A stretch of 41,421 nucleotides of DNA from Deltaproteobacteria bacterium (GCA_025358085.1 JANYKT010000153.1:1-41421); one strand, 5' to 3'. Positions 32,406-40,605 are shown, numbered from the stretch's first letter. Program-made: numbers and translations. The notes: generated by a model not told the origin, from the sequence alone.

Positions 32406-33422
32406 TTACGCCCCCTCGCGCCTCGGCGCTACTCCTCGCACTCGCGCTTCGTCGGCCAGCGCTTCCTCGCGCGAGGGCCCGTCGGGAACGATGCGTTCGG
32501 CGTGATCGAGCACCAGCCGCTCCAACGCCACATCCTCATCCAGCCGCGTCGAGCAAGGAGGTACCCGCAAGCCCAGCGACCGCGCCCACGCGGCCAACAG
32601 CGCGCGGCGCAGTCCCGCATCGATCAGCTCCCGGGCGTCGGGCCGGGCGGAGAGCTCGATCAAAAGCGCCTCCGGAATGCGCCGCCGCCGGACCAGCGAA
32701 GAAGGCGCCTGCAATCGCGGCAAAGGTTGCGGGCCCGGACTAGCGGCCACCGCGCTGCGAATGGTCTCGCGGGCATCAATGCTTTTCAAATCCTCGACAA
32801 AGGTCCATCGCGCGCGCGCCGCCGCGGGCAAAAGCGACAGCACGACAGGCCAGGTACGCTCTTGATAAAAGATGCGTGCGGAAGCGCGGACCAGCGCGTG
32901 AGCCTGCTTGATGGTCAATACCTTCGCCTTCGTCGCCTGCGCCGCGGCATGCCGCACGTTGACCTGCGCAAGCGTCAGAGGTCGATAGTCGTGCTCGGCG
33001 TCCGCGTGCAACAGCGCGACCTCGGCATCATCTTCAATCAATCCGTCTCGCACCCAGCGAAAGATCTGCCCGACGCCGACCATGCCGCGGTCCTGCAACT
33101 CCGCGGCGCGCAGCGCCCCCATGCTGGCGCCACCGAAGACGGCCACTCCTTGATCGAGCGCATCGAGCAATTCATGGTGCCAGACCGACGGCTGCGATTC
33201 GAAGACTCCGTCCACCAGCGCGATGGCGCGCGGCCGCAGCTCGAGTGCGCGCCAGACGTCGCCCTGGCGCGCAGGCCCGAGCACGACGTCCGCACCCAGC
33301 GAGCGCGCCTCCGGATGCGACAGTGAGGGGCCGACAAAGGCGACCACCGGTCCGCGCAAGAGAGGAGCGGGGTGATCGCGCGGCACCTTCGTCCGGCGCG
33401 CCTTTGCTCTTGCGCGCTTCAA
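32406..33422 (-). CDS. tfuA: TfuA-like protein
   Basis: A 338-residue protein of the TfuA family (named from trifolitoxin synthesis). Family blocks: VVAFVGPSLSHPEA, VVLGPARQGDVWRAL, ALVDGVFESQPSVWHHELL, VAVFGGASMGALRAAEL, GMVGVGQIFRWVRDGLIEDD and YRPLTLAQVNVR. TfuA partners YcaO in installing thioamides, probably by supplying sulfide from a thiocarboxylated carrier. The start is TTG at 33420-33422, overlapping the ycaO stop as TTGA, with GGAG 5 bases upstream; a GTG at 33386 is the alternative. The N-terminal 25 residues before the conserved part are basic. No ThiS-like carrier is in the window. Confidence 0.9.
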   Translation of the reverse strand: MKRARAKARRTKVPRDHPAPLLRGPVVAFVGPSLSHPEARSLGADVVLGPARQGDVWRALELRPRAIALVDGVFESQPSVWHHELLDALDQGVAVFGGASMGALRAAELQDRGMVGVGQIFRWVRDGLIEDDAEVALLHADAEHDYRPLTLAQVNVRHAAAQATKAKVLTIKQAHALVRASARIFYQERTWPVVLSLLPAAARARWTFVEDLKSIDARETIRSAVAASPGPQPLPRLQAPSSLVRRRRIPEALLIELSARPDARELIDAGLRRALLAAWARSLGLRVPPCSTRLDEDVALERLVLDHAERIVPDGPSREEALADEARVRGVAPRREGA

Positions 33423-34441
33423 AGCAGCTCCGAGATTGCGAGTCCGGGAACAAGCACCTTCACCACCCAGAGCGGCGTACGCGTGAGCACGACCTCAGCG
33501 GCCCGGCGATGGCCCGCGCGCCACAGGCCGCGCGCCACGTCGCCTTGTCTACCGGAAAGCCGCCTCCGCTTCCCGCGAATGCTCAAGCACGCATCGCGCA
33601 GTCCCGCCGCGTCGGCTCGGTCTATCGGGGTGACATCCTCGCGCGCGCCGTGGATGTCGGTGAGCCGCGACTGCGCGGCCTCCAGCAGCGCGCGCTCGAG
33701 CGCCTCGTCCCCGCAGGCATAGCCCGCGGCGACCGGCACCGGCCCTTCCTCCCGATCGATCAGCAGCGCCGCCGCCACGGGCAGCCCGAGGTTGCCGCCC
33801 AGATCGAAGAAATGCGCCTCGAGGGCCGGCCCGATTGCGCGAACCTCGCGCAGCTTGCGTTCGCGCATCGCAGCGAGTGTCCAGCCATCGGGCAGCGCGC
33901 GGGCGACTTGATCGCGCTCGGCCGCCTCCTGCAGCGCGTGGCGCAGCGCCAGCGCGTGCGTGCGGTGCGCGCCCATTCCATTGGTGCTCCAGCGAATGAT
34001 CGCGGGGCCCAGCTGCGCCGCGCCTGGCGGAGGGCAATGCACTGCCTGCGCCGGAACCAGCACGCTGGTCGCGGAAAACAATTCGCGCGCGGGCCGCCAG
34101 GCGATGCGCGTGTCCTCACTCCACAGACGCTGTGCGACCAGATCTCCGCCCGAGCCTAAATCAGCCGCGTCCCACGCGCCGGGCAATGCGCGCAATGAAC
34201 CAAAGACACACTCGACAGGATCGAATCGCTCGGCCGCCCACAACTCCGCGGCTTCCGAGAGCGCGCCGCGCGCTGCCTGCGCGAAGGTTCGGCCCTTGCC
34301 GTTGGTGACTTGCAAGACATGCCCGCCCGGCCGGATGGCGCAAGCCACTTCGATCCCGGCGCGGTCCAGCCCGGTCACGCGTGCGATTCGCGTTACACCG
34401 AGCGCTTTGGCAATGCCTTCCAAGAGTCCCCTTCGGTTCAC
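33419..34441 (-). CDS. YcaO-domain ATP-dependent cyclodehydratase/thioamide synthetase
   Basis: A 340-residue stand-alone YcaO protein. The ATP-site region includes the segments GRTFAQAARGALSEAAELWA (51-70), WSTNGMGAHRTHALALRHAL (151-170) and QEAAERD (171-177), with the ExxxExxxxxxE spread of YcaO Glu residues. The C-terminus ends PLWVVKVLVPGLAISELL. YcaO enzymes activate a backbone amide by phosphorylation, and with TfuA they give thioamides. The start is GTG at 34439-34441, overlapping the stop of the DsbA-like gene as GTGA; the frame further upstream is antisense-like noise. It is the second gene of the operon. The missing precursor peptide leaves its substrate unknown; a ribosomal or metabolic protein is an option, as with methyl-coenzyme M reductase in methanogens. 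Confidence 0.92.
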   Translation of the reverse strand: MNRRGLLEGIAKALGVTRIARVTGLDRAGIEVACAIRPGGHVLQVTNGKGRTFAQAARGALSEAAELWAAERFDPVECVFGSLRALPGAWDAADLGSGGDLVAQRLWSEDTRIAWRPARELFSATSVLVPAQAVHCPPPGAAQLGPAIIRWSTNGMGAHRTHALALRHALQEAAERDQVARALPDGWTLAAMRERKLREVRAIGPALEAHFFDLGGNLGLPVAAALLIDREEGPVPVAAGYACGDEALERALLEAAQSRLTDIHGAREDVTPIDRADAAGLRDACLSIRGKRRRLSGRQGDVARGLWRAGHRRAAEVVLTRTPLWVVKVLVPGLAISELL

Positions 34442-35046
34442 TGCTTCCGCTTCTCCCCCAGGCGCTCCATCGCGGCGCGGAAAGCGGGCTGCTCCTCGGC
34501 CCCTTGAATCGCGAAAGCATCGTTGAAGATGAAAGTGGGCACCGCGCCAATGCCTATCTCTTGCGCTTCCCGCACGCCCTGCTCCACCGCGGCGCGATAA
34601 GTCCCGCTCTCGAGCGCTCGCACGAGCTGGTCCGGGTCGAGACCCGCGTCGGTCGCCGCGCCCCGCAGCACCTCGAGCGAATAGAGGTCCTGCCCCTCCT
34701 CCCAATAGCGCTTCAGCAGCGCCGCGTGCAGCGGCTCGAGCTTGCCATGCGCTCGCGCGAACTCGACTGCCTCGTGCGCCCGGCGCGTAGAAGGAATCCG
34801 GTCCCCGCGCACCATCTTGAGTCCTTCGCGCGCCGCGCGCAGCTTCAGGGGCTCATTCGGGTCCTTCATCTTCTCGAGGATATAGGCGGGCACCGGCATC
34901 CCTTCCGGCGGGGTCTCGGGCCGCAGGAAGAACGGCTTCCAGTCCACTTCCAACTCATAGTCCTTGCGCAGCTTTTCGATCTCCACGAGACCGACGTAGC
35001 ACCAGGGTCAAACGAAGTCAGACCAGATCTTTACTTGCACCGTCAT
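34438..35046 (-). CDS. DsbA/FrnE-like selenoprotein with in-frame TGA at the active site
   Basis: Translated through the TGA at 35008-35010, this is a 202-residue thioredoxin-fold protein of the FrnE/2-hydroxychromene-isomerase DsbA group. It begins MTVQVKIWSDFV-U-PWCYVG, where TGA (U13) replaces the first Cys of the CPWC active site. The cis-proline loop is GIGAVPTFIFNDAFA (about 170), and DLYSLEVL and the C-terminal helix are typical. The ATG at 35044-35046 has AAAAGGAG 5 bases upstream, far better than the GTG at 34984-34986 just past the active site, so translation surely starts before the TGA. A stable hairpin follows the TGA (see 34976). The gene leads the ycaO/tfuA operon, overlapping ycaO as GTGA. 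Sec gives a stronger thiol-like nucleophile; the substrate is unknown. A sequencing error (TGC read as TGA) is the main alternative. Confidence 0.82.
34976..34994 (-). promoter_or_regulatory. Bacterial SECIS-like stem-loop
   Basis: In the mRNA, UCGGUCUC and GAGAUCGA pair in an 8-bp stem (one G-U) around the loop GUG. The stem begins 14 bases and the loop 22 bases after the UGA. A short apical loop with G among its first two bases, at this distance, is what SelB recognises in bacterial selenoprotein messages. It lies in coding sequence. Confidence 0.7.
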
Positions 35047-35149
35047 ATGCGCTCCTTTTGCGACCTCGCGTGCTCCCTGGAAATCATAGGGCAGCGAATG
35101 CAGGGGGGCCAGTCGATTCTGCAAGGCCCGCCCGGCCGCGAACGGCGCT

Positions 35150-35779
35150 ATGTTGCGGTCCGCGATGACGACGGATGAGTTCCGGGAGAAGTACCGAATC
35201 GAGCACGTCGGGCCCCGCTACAGCGGACCGCTTCATCTCGTCTTTACCAGCGCGCTCGCGCTCGGCACCATCGCGCTCGCGCTGTCCAGGGTTCATACGC
35301 CGGGCTGGGCCCTGCTCACCGTGCCCGCGACCTTCCTCTATGCGAATGTCATTGAATACTTCGGTCACAAGGGGCCAATGCACAAGCCCACGCGCCTGCT
35401 GCGGCTGGTCTATCGCCGCCACTTGCTCGAGCATCACGCGTTCTTCACCGACGCGCGGATGCAGACTGACTCGACGCGCGATTACAAGATGGTGCTCTTT
35501 CCGCCGCTGTTGATCGTCTTCTTCTTCGGCGTCTTCGCCCTGCCGGCCGGCCTGCTGCTTTCCGCGCTCGCGGGAACGAACGTGGCCGCCCTCTTCGTCG
35601 CCACCGCGATGGGTTATTTCCTTTCCTATGAATGGCTGCACCTCGCCTATCACCTGGGCCACGGCGGCCCGCTGCGCCGCCACCACGCGGCCCACCACGA
35701 TCCGGCCCAGATGGGGCGATTCAATTTCAACATCACCTTTCCTGTCTGCGACCTGATCTTCGGGACCGCGAAACGCTAG
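35150..35779 (+). CDS. Sterol desaturase / fatty-acid hydroxylase family protein
   Basis: A 209-residue membrane di-iron enzyme. Histidine boxes are present in order: HKGPMH (about 72-77), HLLEHH (about 90-95), HLAYH (about 164-168) and RRHHAAHH (about 175-182). Hydrophobic helices flank them (LHLVFTSALALGTIALAL, LLTVPATFLYANVIEYF, LLIVFFFGVFALPAGLLL, ALFVATAMGYFLSYEW). The family hydroxylates or desaturates lipid chains using O2. The ATG at 35150 was kept; an ATG at 35165 is equally possible and neither has a clear ribosome binding site. It stands 10 bases before the RegB-like kinase, so oxygen/redox control may be linked to this oxygen-using enzyme; that is inferred. Confidence 0.88.
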   Translation: MLRSAMTTDEFREKYRIEHVGPRYSGPLHLVFTSALALGTIALALSRVHTPGWALLTVPATFLYANVIEYFGHKGPMHKPTRLLRLVYRRHLLEHHAFFTDARMQTDSTRDYKMVLFPPLLIVFFFGVFALPAGLLLSALAGTNVAALFVATAMGYFLSYEWLHLAYHLGHGGPLRRHHAAHHDPAQMGRFNFNITFPVCDLIFGTAKR

Positions 35780-35789
35780 AACGGTATCC

Positions 35790-37040
35790 ATGCTCGTAGA
35801 GCCGGCTCCCAGAATCAACCTCCGCTGGATCGTCCTGTTGCGCTGGGGCGCGGTCGCCGGGCAGGCCATCACCATCCTGGTCGCTGGCCGGTTCCTCAAG
35901 CAGCCGCTTCCCCTCACGCCACTGCTCAGCGTCGTCGCCGCGCTGGCGCTGATGAATGCCGTGATTCATGTCTGGCTGTGGCGCGGTGGCCAGCCGACCG
36001 ACCGGGCCTGCGGGCTGAACCTGCTCGCCGATATCGCCGCGCTCACCGCCCTGCTGGCGCTCTCGGGCGGCGCTTTCAATCCCTTCTCGGTTCTTTACCT
36101 GGTGCACATCACCATCGCCGCCGTGATCCTGCCGGCGCGCTGGAGCTTGCTGCTCGCGGCCGCCAGCGCCCTCTCCTATAGTGTGCTGCAGTTTACCATC
36201 GTTACCGATCTGGCACTGATCAGCTCCGATCCGGGCTTGTTGCAATTGCGCGGCAGGTGGGTCGCTTTCCTGGTGGCGGCCGCCTTCATCTCCACCTTTT
36301 CGTTGCGGATGAGCGAGTCGTTGCGACAGCGCGGAGAGGAGCTGGAGCGCGCCAGATCGGACGCCGAGGCCGCCGAGCGGCTCGCGGCGCTGGGGACGCT
36401 CGCAGCCGGCACCGCGCACGAGCTGAATACGCCGCTCGGCACCATCGCCATCCTGGCCGGCAAGCTGGCCGCGCAGCTGGAAGGAGACCGCCGCGACGAA
36501 GCCGAGGACATCAGGCTGCAAGTGCGCCGCTGCAAAGAAATTATTACCAAGATGATGGCTCCGCGCGGCGGCGTCGAGCTGGAAGAGCCCAAGGAGATCG
36601 AGCTCGCGCCCGTGATCGAAGGTGCGGTGCGGCGCTGGCAGGACGGCAGGCCGGGGCCGAAGCCGGTGCTGATCATCGACCCCAGGGTGGCCCGGGCGCG
36701 GGCGCGGCTCGCGGTCCACGCCTTCGAGCAGGCCGTGGCGAACCTGCTCGACAATGCCGCCGAGGCGACCGAAGGAAAGCCTCTGCGCGAGGTCCGCGTC
36801 GCGCTCGACCGGCATGGCGATCTGCTCCGGCTCTCCGTCGCCGACAATGGAGTGGGCGTGCCCGAGCCGCTCCTGCGCCGGATCGGCGAGCCCTTCTTCA
36901 CCACCAAGGAGCCCGGCCGCGGCACGGGACTCGGCCTCTACCTGGCGCGTCACGTCGTCGAACGGCAGGGCGGGGAGATGACGGTCAGTTCGACGCAAGG
37001 CCGCGGCACGCAGGTGGTGCTGACCGTGCCTGAGGCATGA
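35790..37040 (+). CDS. RegB/PrrB-type redox sensor kinase
   Basis: A 416-residue sensor kinase with six predicted transmembrane helices in residues 12-170. The quinone-binding motif of RegB, GGxxNPF, is present as GGAFNPF (93-99). The phosphoacceptor is in AAGTAHELNTPLGTIAI (H210), and the redox-active cysteine typical of RegB is found as RRCKEI (C248). ATPase motifs NLLDNAAEA, DNGVGV and GTGLGLYLARH follow. RegB senses the quinone pool and thiol oxidation and phosphorylates RegA; kinase activity is normally highest when reduced. It is followed after 37 bases by a RegA-like regulator. The gene order (desaturase, RegB, RegA) suggests co-transcription. Confidence 0.9.
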   Translation: MLVEPAPRINLRWIVLLRWGAVAGQAITILVAGRFLKQPLPLTPLLSVVAALALMNAVIHVWLWRGGQPTDRACGLNLLADIAALTALLALSGGAFNPFSVLYLVHITIAAVILPARWSLLLAAASALSYSVLQFTIVTDLALISSDPGLLQLRGRWVAFLVAAAFISTFSLRMSESLRQRGEELERARSDAEAAERLAALGTLAAGTAHELNTPLGTIAILAGKLAAQLEGDRRDEAEDIRLQVRRCKEIITKMMAPRGGVELEEPKEIELAPVIEGAVRRWQDGRPGPKPVLIIDPRVARARARLAVHAFEQAVANLLDNAAEATEGKPLREVRVALDRHGDLLRLSVADNGVGVPEPLLRRIGEPFFTTKEPGRGTGLGLYLARHVVERQGGEMTVSSTQGRGTQVVLTVPEA

Positions 37041-37077
37041 CCTTGGCTTTCGAGGAACCGCGCGTTAAAGAACTTTG

Positions 37078-37593
37078 ATGCGTCTCCTGATTGTCGACGA
37101 TGACGAGCCGTTTCGTCTCGCCTTGCGCAACGCTTTCCTGCGCCGCGGCTACGAGGTCATGGTGGCTGCAACGCCAGCCGAGGCCGATACCTCCGCGCGC
37201 GCGACCCCGCCGGCCTATGCGGTCGTCGATCTGCGAATGCCGGGCGGCTCGGGTCTCGAGGTGGTCCGCTCGCTGCGGGCCCTGCCCAAGCCCCCCTCAG
37301 TGGTGGTGCTCACGGGCTACGGCACCATCGGGACCGCGGTCGAGGCCATCCGGCTGGGCGCAATCAACTATTTGAACAAGCCCGCCGATGCCGACGAGAT
37401 CGAGGCCGCGCTGCTGGGCAAGCGGGCTTCACCTTCGGTGGACGAGGTGCCGTCACTCGACCGCCAGGAGTGGGAGTATCTCAATCGGATCCTCGCCGAT
37501 TGCGAGGGCAATATCTCTGAAGCAGCGCGCCGGTTGAAGATGCACCGGCGGACGCTACAGCGAAAATTACAGAAACATCCGCCCAGGGTTTGA
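37078..37593 (+). CDS. RegA/PrrA/ActR-type response regulator
   Basis: A 171-residue regulator. The receiver has LLIVDDDEPF, phospho-acceptor D51 in VVDLRMPGGSG and the lysine in LNKPAD. The C-terminal Fis-type helix-turn-helix reads NISEAARRLKMHRRTLQRKL, almost the invariant RegA/PrrA/ActR recognition helix. A TTG directly before the ATG keeps the frame open but the ATG at 37078 is the usual start. It is the cognate partner of the RegB-like kinase. In other bacteria RegA controls respiration, carbon fixation and nitrogen genes; its targets here are unknown. Confidence 0.92.
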   Translation: MRLLIVDDDEPFRLALRNAFLRRGYEVMVAATPAEADTSARATPPAYAVVDLRMPGGSGLEVVRSLRALPKPPSVVVLTGYGTIGTAVEAIRLGAINYLNKPADADEIEAALLGKRASPSVDEVPSLDRQEWEYLNRILADCEGNISEAARRLKMHRRTLQRKLQKHPPRV

Positions 37594-37677
37594 GCGGCGA
37601 TCAGGCCCTCGACTGGATCGACAGCTTCGATCCACAGTAGCGATACAAAGCCGCCCTGTGTTAGACGCAGCGCCCTT

Positions 37678-39270
37678 ATGATTCAAGTCACGGGCGTCAC
37701 CAAAGCCTTCGCCGGCAAGAAGCTGTTCGAGAACGTCAACGTCGCGTTCCCCCCGGGCCGCCGCTACGGCCTCACCGGTCCGAACGGCGCGGGCAAGACC
37801 ACTTTCATGAAGATCCTCTCCGGCGATCTCGATCCCGACAGCGGCACCGTCTCGCGCCCCAAGCGCTTCTCGATGCTGAAGCAGGATCAATTCGCCTTCG
37901 AGGAGAAGCGCGTCATCGAGGTCGTGCTCATGGGCAACGCGCCGCTCTGGGCCGCCATGCACGAGAAAGAGAAGCTGCTCGAGAAGTCAGACCTCACCGA
38001 CGACGACGGCGCGCGCCTGGGCGAATTGGAAGGCATCATCGGTGAGGAGGACGGCTACTCGGCGGAGTCGCAGGCCGCGACCATGCTGGAAGGCCTGGGG
38101 GTCTTCGAAAAGGACCAGGGCCGCTTGATGAAGGAGATCACCGGCGGCGACAAGGTGCGCGTGCTGCTGGCGCAGGCGCTCTTCGGCAAGCCAACGGCGC
38201 TGCTGCTGGACGAGCCCACCAACTCGCTCGACCTCGATTCAATTCACTGGCTGGAGGAGTTCCTCGAGCACTTCGAGGGGACGCTCATCGTCATCTCCCA
38301 CGACCGGCACTTCCTGAATTCGATTACCACGCACATCGCCGATATCGATTACGAGACGATCATCACCTATAATGGCTCGTACGACGACATGGTCCGCGCC
38401 AAGGCGCAGGTCCGGTCGCGCATCGAGTCCGAGAACCAGGACAAGGAGAAGCGCCGCGAGCAGCTGCAGGACTTCGTTGCGCGCTTCTCGGCCGGCACCC
38501 GGGCCTCCCAGGTCCAGAGCCGGATCAAGCAGCTGGAGAAGCTGTCGCTCGCCGACACCAAGAAGTCGAACATCGCGCGGCCGTTCATCAAGTTTGAAAT
38601 GAAGCGGCCGAGCGGCAAGCAGACGCTGACCGTGGACCACCTCTCGAAAAAGTTCGACAAGCAGCTCTTCAAAGGATTCTCCGCGCTGATCACCAAGGGC
38701 GAGAAGGTCGCCATCGTCGGCCGCAACGCGATGGGGAAGACCACCTTCCTGCGCACCATTTTAGGAGAGCTCAAGTCCGACGCCGGCACCGCGGTGTGGG
38801 GACACGAGGCAAACATCGGCTATATGCCCCAGGACGTGAAGCCGACCATTCCCACCAATACGACCTGCTTTGATTACCTGCACGACATCGATCCTTCGGC
38901 GGGCAATGAACAGATCCGCGGACTGCTTGGCCGGATGCTCTTTCGCGGCGACGAAGGAATGAAGCCGACCAAGGCTTTGAGCGGCGGCGAGGCGGTGCGG
39001 CTGCTCTTCTGCAGGCTGATGCTCGAACAGCCCAATATCCTCGTGCTCGACGAGCCGACCAATCACCTGGACCTGGAAGCCATCTCGGCCTTGGGCGAAG
39101 GATTGCAGAGCTATCCCGGCACGGTGCTGTTCGTGGCGCACGACCGCGACCTCATCGAAGCCTGTGCGACTCGCATCTTTGCCTTTCACCACGACGGGCT
39201 GGAGGACTTTCCGGGGAACTACCAGACCTTCCTCGAGAAGCACGGCGGTGTCATCGACGCGCAGGCGTAG
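37678..39270 (+). CDS. ABC-F family translation factor, YbiT-like
   Basis: A 530-residue soluble protein with two ATP-binding cassettes and no membrane domain. The first has GPNGAGKTT, an altered signature (ITGGDKVR where LSGGxxxR is usual) and LLLDEPTNSLD. The second has GRNAMGKTT, LSGGEAVRL and LVLDEPTNHLDLEA. A charged linker of about 70 residues (SRIESENQDKEKRREQLQD) joins them. The length and linker are those of YbiT/Uup-type ABC-F factors, which act at the ribosomal E site to relieve stalls. A 3'-untranslated gap of 84 bases separates it from the RegA-like gene. The end is followed after 21 bases by tyrA. Confidence 0.93.
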   Translation: MIQVTGVTKAFAGKKLFENVNVAFPPGRRYGLTGPNGAGKTTFMKILSGDLDPDSGTVSRPKRFSMLKQDQFAFEEKRVIEVVLMGNAPLWAAMHEKEKLLEKSDLTDDDGARLGELEGIIGEEDGYSAESQAATMLEGLGVFEKDQGRLMKEITGGDKVRVLLAQALFGKPTALLLDEPTNSLDLDSIHWLEEFLEHFEGTLIVISHDRHFLNSITTHIADIDYETIITYNGSYDDMVRAKAQVRSRIESENQDKEKRREQLQDFVARFSAGTRASQVQSRIKQLEKLSLADTKKSNIARPFIKFEMKRPSGKQTLTVDHLSKKFDKQLFKGFSALITKGEKVAIVGRNAMGKTTFLRTILGELKSDAGTAVWGHEANIGYMPQDVKPTIPTNTTCFDYLHDIDPSAGNEQIRGLLGRMLFRGDEGMKPTKALSGGEAVRLLFCRLMLEQPNILVLDEPTNHLDLEAISALGEGLQSYPGTVLFVAHDRDLIEACATRIFAFHHDGLEDFPGNYQTFLEKHGGVIDAQA

Positions 39271-39291
39271 AGTTGCAGGTAGAAGAGTGGC

Positions 39292-40197
39292 ATGGCGGAC
39301 GCAGAACGAATCGCAATCATCGGGCTCGGGTTGATCGGCGGCTCTCTGGCGCTGGCACTCAGGCGCGCGCGCCCGATGCTGCACATTTCCGGTGTCGATC
39401 TCGACCCGCGCGCGCGCGAGCAGGCGCTGAAGATTGCCATTGATGAGGGGTATTCGCTCGAGGACGCCCCGCTCGACGACTGCGACCTGGTCGTGCTGGC
39501 CACGCCCGCGCGCGAACTGCTGGCGCTGCTGCCGCAGGTCGCTGCACGGATGAGGTCCGGCGCGGTGCTGACCGACGTCTGCGGCGCGAAGGAGCTTGTC
39601 TGCGCCGAGGGCGCGCGGCAACAGCGGGTGGTCTTCGTCGGTGGACACCCGATGGCGGGCAATGAATATCGCGGCTTCAGTGCCGCGAGCCCGGTGCTCT
39701 TCAGCCGCGCGACGGTTGCGCTTTGCCCGCCGGCAGGAAGGGAGGACGCGGCCGCGCGCAAGGCCGCCACGGAGCGTGTGCGCGCGCTCTGGCTGAGCGC
39801 GGGCGCGGAAAAGATCCTCGAAATCGCGCCGGACGACCACGACCGCGCAGTCACCTTTGCGTCGCATTTGCCTTATCTCGCGGCGGCCTCGGTGGTGGAT
39901 GCGCTCACCGGCTGCGGCGCGGCTTCGGAGCTCGCGCGGGAGCTGGCCGCGGGCGGCTTTCGCGATACCACGCGGCTCGCGGGTGACGGCACGGTGGGCG
40001 GGGCAGCCGCGCTCAATCGATTCGTTCCCGCCGCGGCGCGGGCGCTGGCGGAGCAGCTGCGGGGGCTCGCCGATGCATTCGAGAACGATCCGGCCGCGGC
40101 GCTCGCCCGCCTGGCCGCGCTGGCCGACGAGCGGCGGCGCATGCCCATGCCAGCGATCACGGCCACGGGTCCGGCACCGCGCCTGCCATCGGCCTGA
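39292..40197 (+). CDS. tyrA: Prephenate dehydrogenase
   Basis: A 301-residue NAD(P)-dependent enzyme of tyrosine synthesis that converts prephenate to 4-hydroxyphenylpyruvate. The dinucleotide motif is IAIIGLGLIGGSLALAL (7-23), and catalytic blocks are LTDVCGAKE, GGHPMAG (substrate-binding His), and DDHDRAVTFASHLPYLAAA. There is no fused chorismate mutase or ACT domain. The ATG is the first in frame; no strong ribosome binding site is seen. It lies 21 bases after the ABC-F gene with no obvious metabolic partner adjacent. A possible hairpin follows the stop. Confidence 0.93.
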   Translation: MADAERIAIIGLGLIGGSLALALRRARPMLHISGVDLDPRAREQALKIAIDEGYSLEDAPLDDCDLVVLATPARELLALLPQVAARMRSGAVLTDVCGAKELVCAEGARQQRVVFVGGHPMAGNEYRGFSAASPVLFSRATVALCPPAGREDAAARKAATERVRALWLSAGAEKILEIAPDDHDRAVTFASHLPYLAAASVVDALTGCGAASELARELAAGGFRDTTRLAGDGTVGGAAALNRFVPAAARALAEQLRGLADAFENDPAAALARLAALADERRRMPMPAITATGPAPRLPSA

Positions 40198-40214
40198 TTT
40201 CGAACTCGCGATCT

Positions 40215-40243
40215 CCCGGCACCTTCCTGCAGGCGGTGCCGGG
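40215..40243. terminator. Inverted repeat after tyrA
   Basis: CCCGGCACC and GGTGCCGGG form a perfect 9-bp stem with an 11-nt loop, 18 bases after the tyrA stop. No T-tract follows, so it would be a weak or Rho-assisted terminator at best. Confidence 0.4.
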
Positions 40244-40314
40244 CGCCGCGCGCCCCATATTGAGATCGGTTGCCTGGAACCCGGGCAGCGCAGCCACTTG
40301 ACGGGAAGGTCGTG

Positions 40315-40605
40315 GTGTCCGCGCCAGTGGCGATAAGGATACATGCGCCTTTCGTCGTTGCCGAGCATCTCGCCAACGCGATCAAAGAAGCCTCGAGTCT
40401 CGACATCGCTCCTGCGTCCATGATGGTTATCGTCGCTGCAAAGATTATCTGGGAGCGCCCGCGCAAGCGGCTTTTGAGGACCTTGCGCCAAGCAATCGAT
40501 CTTACTCCGGGTGAATCGTCTCCGGGTCTCAACGCGGTAGTGTTAGACGAATCGGGACGATCATCTTGCGGATCCTGTTTGACGACTTGTCCCGGGACGA
40601 GTTGA
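40315..40605 (+). CDS. Short hypothetical frame, low support
   Basis: An open frame of about 96 residues from a GTG preceded by GGGAAGG. It contains IHAPFVVAEHLANAIKEASS and VAAKIIWERPRKRLL and ends in the palindrome at 40585-40604 (as TTCPGTS). I recognise no family. Third-base GC preference is weaker than in the core genes. It may be a real small gene cut short by the palindrome, or noise in a decayed stretch. Confidence 0.22.
   Translation: MSAPVAIRIHAPFVVAEHLANAIKEASSLDIAPASMMVIVAAKIIWERPRKRLLRTLRQAIDLTPGESSPGLNAVVLDESGRSSCGSCLTTCPGTS

Noticed and set aside
34438-34986. DsbA-like gene starting at the GTG after the TGA, i.e. a short protein or simple pseudogene
   Set aside because: The upstream ATG has a strong ribosome binding site, the frame before the TGA is conserved DsbA sequence, and the shorter form would lack the active site.
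35046-35178. 43-codon plus-strand frame (begins MRSFCDLACS) as a RiPP precursor for YcaO
   Set aside because: No ribosome binding site; it overlaps the start of the hydroxylase gene, lies antisense to the selenoprotein leader and has no leader/core look.
40196-40260. tRNA-like segment on the minus strand (GAGTTCGAAAT)
   Set aside because: It resembles a T-loop but has no complementary T-stem, anticodon arm or acceptor stem.
38761-40491. Minus-strand frame of 576 codons under the ABC-F and tyrA genes
   Set aside because: Antisense shadow with no domain; both plus-strand genes are unambiguous.
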